A stretch of 64,000 bases of DNA from Siphonodentalium dalli (Eukaryota > Mollusca > Scaphopoda > Gadilida > Siphonodentaliidae). A program made the translations under genes and the position numbers. The stretch is taken from NCBI GenBank assembly GCA_032622095.1, contig CP136069.1, positions 38,788,194-38,852,193 on the forward strand, given 5' to 3'. Of this stretch, positions 57,271-64,000 are shown one piece after another. Position 1 is the first letter of the stretch, and each line of letters opens with the position of its first letter. The notes under the pieces were generated by a model, which was not told the DNA's origin, searched no databases, and saw only the letters and a list, made by a program, of their open reading frames with translations.

Positions 57271-57284
57271 GGTTTTCTTGTTAT

Positions 57285-58484
57285 TTATGCGGAACGGACG
57301 ATCAACGCGAGTAGCTTCTACTGAACCGAGTTATGGCGCAGTTTCCAGAACAAGCTGCACCGATTCCCGACAGCCTGTAGTTAGCGATCACTACGGCGGT
57401 ACAAAGATCGCAAAACGAGATGTTGACGAACATGAGAACTTTGATGACGACGGAGCTAGCTGGATTCCATAGACAGATAAGTAGCTCACAAATCGACATT
57501 TCTCAACAACAAATGAGTCAGATTGATACTTTAAGAGACACTCAGTATAAATTCAAGAGTAGAAGATGTGAAGATCAGTATAAACACAATTTGAAAGTGC
57601 TAACAAACTTTAATGCAGCACAATTTTCTTTGAACGATAACCCTCAACAAGCAGAAATAGATTCAACAAAAAGAAAAGATTCAAGAAGGTATCGAGCTTG
57701 TCAATTTTAGGCAAAAATGTATTAAAATTGCGGACGGGAACGAAAATGGTTGGGATGTAGTTAACGAATACATTTATAATCCTTTAGCTGGTGATTCCGA
57801 GGACGAGAAACGAATTAACCGAGCTGTTAACGTCGCAGCGAGAAAGAACAAACAAAACAGCTAAAGGGGAAGAAAAGAGTCGTCAAACAGAGGCCGTACA
57901 TGTATGCAGTACCAGAGACCTCGGTGCGAGATAAGCAGCTTCCAGTGACGTCATCGGAGAGGTTGAGACCAGGGCGCTGTTTTACGTGCAATGTTTTCGG
58001 CTATTGGAGCAGGGACCATGCGTGTACGGGCTCGGCGAAAGGAGGAAATAAGATAAGTATTGTCTTATCATATTTACCGGAGGTCGTCAACCCGGTGGGG
58101 GTTAATGGCGTTAAAAAGCCAGCGGTCGGCAAAACGTCTCAAAATCTATCGTGTGCGAGCGATACGCGAGTTGAGTTACAAAATAGCGCTGGAAATCAGG
58201 CGTTAGCGCGAGACGGGAATATTTGCAACAATTTAATAGATAAATGGTTGAATTATTTCGATGTAAACAAGTCGAAGAATCGCAATCGGGCCGCGAAGAC
58301 AGCGGGCGTTCGTGATAGCGCTGCGTGTGGCGATCAACTAATAGGTCAAATAGAGCGCGCCGCTGAACACGGTTGTCAGACGCGTATGTCAGATAATCCG
58401 AAATTAACAAAGCCAAAATGTATAGCAGTGCAAGCTTCTCCGGTCGGTAGTTTGTGCCAGAATTTAAATCTTGGAAAATGGTGA
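57285..58484 (+). pseudogene. DIRS gag-like protein, broken
   Basis: The conserved DIRS gag segment GWDVVNEYIYNPLAGDSED at about 57750-57806 is followed by a basic tail. A frameshift or stop near 57862 separates it from the C-terminal part (57900-58484), which has a zinc-knuckle-like C-x2-C-x9-H-x-C (CFTCNVFGYWSRDHAC) where the usual His is replaced by Tyr. N-terminal frames (57285-57472, 57420-57712) shift between phases. In intact elements this protein packages the RNA; here it cannot be made whole. Confidence 0.65.
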
Positions 58485-59100
58485 TCGAAAATCAGAATGT
58501 GTTGAACGTGATAGAAAATGGTTACAGATTACCGTTCAATGCTATTCCGGAAAAAGTTTGTTTACATAATAATAAATCGGCATTGGAGAACGCACAATTT
58601 GTCGAAGAAGAGATAAACAAGTTGGTGTTATCGGGCAGAGTAAAGCAAGTTACATGCGCACCAAACGTGGTTAACCCGCTTACCGTAGCTTTCAATAGGT
58701 CGGGAAAACCTAGATTAGTCTTAGACTGAATGCACCTAAATCCTCTGCTTCACAAATTTAAACATAAATATGAGGATGCTTCTGTTGCCAGATATATGTT
58801 TCAAAAGGGTGATTTTCTGTTTTCTTTTGACTTAGCTTCAGCTTACCATCATGTTTTAATGAATCCGGATTATTATCAATATTTAGGATTTTCATTTGAA
58901 ATGTGCGGGACAAAAAACTATTCTTTGGATTGGCCACAAGTGGTTACATATTTTCCAAAGTACTTAGAGAAGTCATAAAGTATTGGAGAAGTTGCGGATT
59001 ACGAGTCGTCATGTTTTTATACGACGGACTTGGGGGTAGTTGCAATAGATACGAAGCTTTAAGAGACGCGAAAGTGTCAAAGAAGATCTCTTGAAATTCG
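58454..59100 (+). pseudogene. DIRS reverse transcriptase, broken
   Basis: Matches the DIRS RT order: GYRLPFNAIP, VVNPLTVAF, GKPRLVLD, KYED, FSFDLASAYHHV, YLGFSF, GLATSGYIFSK and FLYDGLGG. Defects visible: an in-frame TGA directly after LVLD (58727-58729), a small deletion with frameshift at about 58920, a catalytic-box change (FLYDG, Tyr where the first Asp is expected; TAC codon), and another frameshift near 59080. The FSFD aspartate is intact. Clearly inactive. Confidence 0.8.
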
Positions 59101-60164
59101 ATTTTGTTCTATCGGAAGAGAAATGTAAATGGGAACCTAGCCAGAATATTATCTGGCTTGGTTTATGTTGGAATTCGGTTGAAGGAACTATTCGTATATC
59201 AGACGAGCGTATCTGCAGATTGAAAGTTAGTCTTGCATGGCTATTGAAATACATAGGCAAGGGCAATGCATTGGTAAGAGCCAAGACTCTGGCCTCGGTT
59301 GCGGGACAGATTATATCTTGCATTATAGTGTTGGGGGACAGGGCGAGGTTGCAGACCAGATGCATATTTTATGTTTTAAACGGGCGCGCTAGTTGGAACG
59401 CTATTGTCGCAGTTAACAAGGACGTAATGGATGAACTGTCTTTTTGGAATGAAAACTTGATGGAATTAAACCAACCCGGAGTCAGTATGAATACAGGGTT
59501 GGGTGATTTGGCACCGATCATGCTAGCGTTCAGCGACGCGTCTGCGTTCGGGTACGGCGGTTATATAGCGGTCAAGCCTAAAATGGACAGTGATAAAGAC
59601 ATCCATTCAAACCGAAAACGCGGGTTCGATGATATTAGCATCGCAGCGAATACGCGCGGATCGAATTTAAATTCGAATAAGAGATCTAGGACGCCCATAG
59701 ACATATTTGGGTGTGGGTTAGATGCTCTTGAGTTTTCCGGATGTTCGGCATCCGAGGACGTTCTGTGCGTGGTTCGGGAACCGAAGGAGATCTAGGACAT
59801 CCGTAGTTGTTACGGAGTGTGGGTTAGATGCTCCCGGTGGGCCTGTTGGGCCTTGTACACACAGAGATGTGTCGACGCGGGGAAGTGGTGTTTCGAACTT
59901 CCGAATCGCGGATTTCGATGACGGTTACGTTAAAAATGACATATAATCGGTTGAAAGGGTTTCGTGCGGTACATGGAATACGGACGAAATGGCGTATAGT
60001 TCCACATGGAGAGAATTAGAGGCGATGCGTCGCACTCTAAATGATTTCACTGAAAGTGTAGGTCTAAACAATAGATTGACTGAGTGGTGCACAGATAACA
60101 AAACCGTTACTCAAATCATGAATATCGGCAGCCGAAAGCCGGTTTTGCATAAATATAGCATTTA
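59100..60164 (+). pseudogene. DIRS RNase H region with an insertion, broken
   Basis: After the RT thumb (EKCKWEPSQNIIWLGL) comes the RNase H start SDASAFGYGGY at about 59530. The second half, SSTWRELEAM, appears only at 59998 and TDNKTV at about 60089, in another frame. The roughly 440-bp gap between the halves contains a direct duplication and several stops. The acidic residues of the two halves are present. The domain ends at a stop near 60164. Confidence 0.7.
59680..59850 (+). repeat. Direct duplication inside RNase H
   Basis: 'gagatctaggac.cccatag' with 'gtgtgggttagatgctct' (about 59682-59732) recurs at about 59788-59843 ('gagatctaggacatccgtag', 'gtgtgggttagatgctcc'), period about 106 bp. 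Confidence 0.75.
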
Positions 60165-60165
60165 G

Positions 60166-60299
60166 TCCAGGAGATATTGGTCAACCTCTGCACCCCCCCC
60201 CCCCCCAGGACTTAACTTCACCCCACTAATTTTCTTCCTTAAGGTCTCCTCTAATGTTTTTCACTTGTTAACAAGAAAAAAAAGTGGCCGCAGAGACTC
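60166..60299. other. C-run at the DIRS 3' break
   Basis: A run of about 14 C at 60196-60209 followed by AG-rich sequence. It marks the place where the DIRS homology is lost. Confidence 0.5.
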
Positions 60300-61350
60300 C
60301 AGACAAGATGGCGTCCATCATGGCGGCCATTTTTTTTAAATGCACCAGGTCTCTTTGATCGCCGTTATAGTAAAGATGATGTCACATGCCGTCCTGTTTT
60401 CCGCTCGATTCGTTATGCTAATATACAACCCTTACCAATTAGCCAAAAATCCGACACCAGAATCCAATATGGCGGGCAAGATGGCCGCCGAAATGTGAAA
60501 TTATGTTATTTTTCTGTCATGTTACCACCTTTCGTTTGTCTCTGTGGGAAAATGTTATAATTTTTGCGTCATGTTATACATTTATCATATAGAGGAGTCA
60601 TTGGCGAATACATGGGGACCATAATATGCATTCATTGCGGGATATTTTTGTCCGATATCACGATTTCCCAAATGCCGGTATCATAGGTCAAAGCCGAATC
60701 TCCGTTAATAACGCGATGTTATGTTTCGAATCAATGAATGTTATTGCTAGTATAACAACACCCATGCATATATATTTGCAGGATATACTCGAGCTAGGAT
60801 TCCTCTTATACCTGAGTCGAGGAATATTTACCCAAATCCAAGATGGCGGCCAAAATGGCCACCAGAAATAAAAAATCGCTGTAAATCGCTGATTTTAACA
60901 TCAGTGAGCATTATTGTCATGACAACTCCACACCTGCTTACTATTGTAAGTTGGGAACACTTGTACCATATCCAAATAAAAGTCCCCCAAATCCAAAATG
61001 GCGCCCACAATGGCGGACAGATTTTGAAAAATCACCGAAATTCCCCCATATTCACATCATTGGGCATTATTGTCGAGACAACTCCATCCATGCGTACAGT
61101 TGAGTTGAAAATACTGAGGTGAAGTAATTACCTTACATCTCATGCAAGAAATGGTTTTCCAAATCGAAGATGGCGGCCAAAATGGCGACCGAAATTTGAA
61201 AACACGCCTACATTCCTTTACATTCTTAGGATGGGCGTTATTGTTTCGCGATTTCTACCCACCATTACATGTTGATATGGAATAGTGACATGAAGTATTC
61301 ATTAGGGTTTGGCAATTGATTCTCACAGCCAAGATCGCTGCTAAATTGGC
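60300..61350 (+). repeat. ATGGCGGCC tandem repeat, about 160-170 bp period
   Basis: Core 'aagatggcggccaaaatggc' or variants occur at about 60305, 60469, 60839, 61000, 61168 and 61333. Between them runs 'gaaatttgaaaa ... cattattgtc ... caactccac'-type text. Same family as the arms of the 41115-46276 element. Confidence 0.8.
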
Positions 61351-61557
61351 GGCTAGAAATTGAAAAGAAATCGATATTTTCACATATTAATTTCAACTTT
61401 TTGTCATAATATCGGTATGTATGGACGAAACTGTACATAAACCATCTACTAGTTCAACTGAAAGGTATCAAAACGCATAACATAGCTCTTATCCTTCTGG
61501 AAAGATGAAAAACCACTATTAATATCGCGATGTGGCATTTCGAAATCCAGTCTCCAC

Positions 61558-62338
61558 TTAGCGCCGATAATGGCCGTAAGCGTAGGTGCGCCAAATAGTT
61601 ATATCAGAACAATTACCTGATAACAGATTCTGATTTGCCACGTCACGTCCATAATTATCTGGACCAGCTTCCATTTCTTTGTCTGATAAATCTAGGTCGC
61701 TCACACCGACAAAGTATTCACCACTTCCTGGGAGTAGGGTCCCTCTAATCATAACGTTTCAAACAATTCATTTTCCGGTGTCTAGCTTACGATTGTAAAT
61801 ATTTGCTAACTATGATATTTGTGCGTCATCTTGAACTAGGAAGGCATATGGCCGATGAGTATACAAGCTTACAGAAGGTCATCTCTATGTATGTGTCTCA
61901 TACCCCATGGGATAATATACGACATGTACACCTGGCGAACCAGTTAGCTAGTCACTTCTCAATAGACGGTTCGCCAACTCACAAACTCAGCGAACGCATT
62001 GGCATATGTGGACAACTTCGACAGTGGTTCGAAGGTTGCTAGCTGTCTCATTCCCTTGGACAGATGTCTATCTGCTAAGGAGAAGACCCTAGTGTACAGA
62101 CTACCCACACTTCTTGACCATTATCCGAAGCAAACTGTATGACGCCCCGCAGTTGTATCGTCGAATATCTCCCAGCAGAGAAGAACAATGCTCGCGGTGC
62201 TAGTTTGTGAACATGCGCCATGATAGTGGGAATGAAATGGGCCACTCTATACACCATCCCTACACCTGGTGCATGTTTAAGATATCGAATGTCATGCGTG
62301 TCTGTTTTATTTGGTGTGGTAAGATTGTATTTCCACAT
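61558..62338 (-). pseudogene. Coding-like remnant in the left arm
   Basis: Minus-strand frames read MAHFIPTIMAHVHKLAPRAL and later GVSDLDLSDKEMEAGPD, the latter ending at a donor-like cag|gtaatt. The right arm has the counterpart on the plus strand (THTKLAP-like text at about 63090 and SDEETE-like text at about 63697), each with stops. Shared residues between two diverged arms suggest an old coding sequence. The family is not recognised. Confidence 0.4.
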
Positions 62339-63051
62339 CCGTTTCGAAGCCTTTCTGATTCAACTACGTACACTTTTGTCTGGATAATACTATGCTAGCC
62401 TCCCTCAAAACAGTCGGATGGACTAAATGATAATGTCTTTATAGCATGAATGTATGCGTGTTTTGTTATCCTCTCTCGGGGTTAGTGTCAGTATGTGGGC
62501 GGTATTATTCAAGAAAATGTCAGGAACTGTGGTGCATTTATTTCATTATGTATTTAAAGAACAATTTACAGTCTCGATGGCAGTGGACGTTGGGGAACGC
62601 GACCTTTATGATCATATAGCTTTATATATATAATTTTAGAATATAGTAGTTAATGTCTCATGTAGGAAAATGGTCGCAATGGTGATGTTACCAAGAAATC
62701 ACTTGGTGTACCAACGTTTGTTGAACTGAATGCAAGAGCTCATCAACATAACATTCCTCTGGATGTTCTTCGCGTTGAACATTTCACCCTTTTGTTGATG
62801 GCATTTGTACTTTCTTGAACCATACCACCCAGCGCGAGTACGACATATCAACCAACTATCAAATGTATCGCCTTTAAGACTACACCCCAGTCTTGGTGGG
62901 GCTTATACAGCAGTAGCCAATGGCATACTCCTGGTCCAGTTGTTTAAGAACGGCTTCCAAACTGATGGGAACATACAATCTTAGCATACAAGGAAAGCAA
63001 AGCCACACATGAGATCCTGTCTGAATCTAAAACATAACAAAATAAGGGGCG

Positions 63052-63740
63052 GTGCAGTCATGGTCCAATTTCATTTCCACTATCGTGACACATACCCACA
63101 AACTAGCACCGTGTGTATTGTTATCATCTGCTTGGAACTGTTCGGTGAGGCGATTGCTGGACGCCAACAAGCTTGTTCTTATGATCATGTTCAAGGAGTT
63201 TGGGTATATTATGCATTATGGTCTTCTACGCCTTAGCAGAAATGTATCCGTCAAATGTCGGGCTTTCAACATTCGAAGCCATATACAGAAGTTGTCCGGG
63301 TACGTGAGTGCATTAGATGGGTATGTGAATTGATGAACCATATATTGAGAAGTGGCTGTTTGGGAAATTCACCAGGTGTACACGTTGTTATCCCCATTAG
63401 GTCACCAAAGCTGACAATACGCAGATAGATAGGTCCTTCTGAAAGCTAGTATACGCATCGACCGAATACCTTTATAGTGTATCGCACAAGATGACGCATA
63501 TACCCCATATGTAGCATCTGAATTATACCATAAGCTATACCACGAATGAAGCTCGATCGATCGCTAAGAATTCCAAGCTTTCGAAACAAACACGTGAGCT
63601 GGACACCGGTATATGTATTGTTTGAAACATTCTGATTAGTGGCACCCTTCTACGAAGAAGAGTAGTGAACTGTTGTTGTGAGTGAGATAGATTAATCTGA
63701 CGAAGAGACGGAAACGAGTCTAGACAATGCCGAATGTGGC
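63052..63740 (+). pseudogene. Coding-like remnant in the right arm
   Basis: Homologous to the left-arm remnant in opposite orientation: NFISTIVTHTHKLAP near 63079, and an acidic segment near 63690. Stops and frameshifts interrupt it. A single-exon product is not possible. Confidence 0.4.
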
Positions 63741-64000
63741 AATTCAGAATAAGCTCAGGTACTGTTGTTTTGATTCTTGGAAGTCATAATATGACTATTC
63801 GGCGCACCTATATACGGTTACGGCCAGTATAAGCCCTTAGTGGAGAATGGATTTTGAAATGCCACATCGCGATTGTGGGTTTTCATCCTTCCAAAAGGCT
63901 ACGACTTACATTGGAACTAATAGATGGCTTATATTATGTACCGTTTCGTTTATAGAAATTAATATTATGACAAAAAGTTGAAATTAGTATGTGATAATAT

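Larger units (their letters stand above)
57270..60165 (+). mobile_element. DIRS-type retrotransposon, degenerate and 3'-truncated
   Basis: Gag-like, reverse transcriptase and RNase H regions follow in order on the plus strand, broken by stops and frameshifts. The tyrosine recombinase expected downstream in DIRS elements is absent; the homology stops at about 60164. No split or inverted terminal repeats were recognised. Confidence 0.8.
61376..64000. mobile_element. Long inverted repeat, at least 2.6 kb
   Basis: The left arm 61376-about 62660 is alignable to the reverse complement of about 62700-64000 along most of its length. Matched anchors are 'atttcaactttttgtcataa', 'atcgcgatgtggcatttc', 'ttgtttgaaac', 'ccaggtgtaca', 'cacaaactagcaccg', and 'atacaatcttac/gca'. 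Divergence is perhaps a quarter of positions. The right arm runs off the window. Probably the arms of a large transposon with the 60.3-kb repeats as its outer part. Confidence 0.7.

Noticed and set aside
60300-61350. YY1-driven promoter cluster
   Set aside because: The YY1-like cores come from tandem repeats in presumed transposon arms and no gene start lies nearby.
63690-63730. Hammerhead ribozyme (CTGACGA ... GGAAACG)
   Set aside because: Core-like words occur, but only about seven bases separate them, too few for stem II, and flanking stems I and III do not close. The segment is also homologous to coding-like sequence in the other arm.

Overview
The window looks like gene-poor nuclear DNA from an invertebrate animal. 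It is AT-rich, contains one spliced gene with GT-AG and GC-AG introns, and carries animal-type LINE, DIRS, hAT-like, piggyBac-like, Harbinger-like, mariner-like and tRNA-SINE remnants. Nothing suggests bacterial organisation (no operons, no ribosome binding sites). The repeat style resembles marine lophotrochozoans such as molluscs or brachiopods, but the species cannot be fixed from the sequence.

The only convincing host gene lies on the minus strand from 26.1 to 18.1 kb. Five exons can be defined. Four consist of a threonine-rich linker followed by a six-cysteine module (C-x6-C-x11/12-C-x2/3-CC-x2-C, ShKT-like), and the fifth is linker only. Every exon starts and ends in phase 1 and has a length divisible by three. 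The cysteine exons with their introns form tandem duplications of about 1.1 kb. The first exon is 2580 bp and is mostly a Thr/Pro tract with a 450-bp higher-order repeat. The protein is probably a secreted mucin-like molecule; the 5' signal-peptide exon and the 3' terminal exon were not found.

Almost everything else is mobile or repetitive DNA. 0-6.4 kb: mariner-like, hairpin and piggyBac-like MITEs, a LINE tail, a 30-bp minisatellite, a tRNA-derived SINE and a double-hairpin MITE. 6.4-15 kb: a Harbinger-like MITE with TAA duplication, a 1.7-kb long-TIR element, a foldback element around a minisatellite, a GC-rich island with a truncated U2 snRNA copy, and a 1155-bp hAT-like element with a perfect 8-bp target duplication. 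15-18 kb: a second hairpin-cored MITE family and a LINE tail. 28.15-35.49 kb: a seven-unit tandem array (two 722-bp and five about 1180-bp units) that grew out of a TTAA-flanked MITE inserted in an older duplication. 37.8-41 kb: a Helitron-like 3' end with 121-bp tandem repeats and further MITEs. 41.1-46.3 kb: a 5.16-kb long-TIR element whose pre-insertion sequence is still readable 0.9 kb upstream. 47-57 kb: a LINE tail, an inverted hAT-family copy, an rve-type integrase fragment cut by a MITE, and several small tandem arrays. 57.3-60.2 kb: a dead DIRS-type retrotransposon (gag, RT, RNase H, no recombinase). 60.3-64 kb: ATGGCGGCC-type tandem repeats leading into a 2.6-kb inverted repeat that runs off the window.

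A recurring theme is double-hairpin MITEs. One hairpin pair is shared between families with different termini, and one copy is inverted relative to a flank it shares with another copy.
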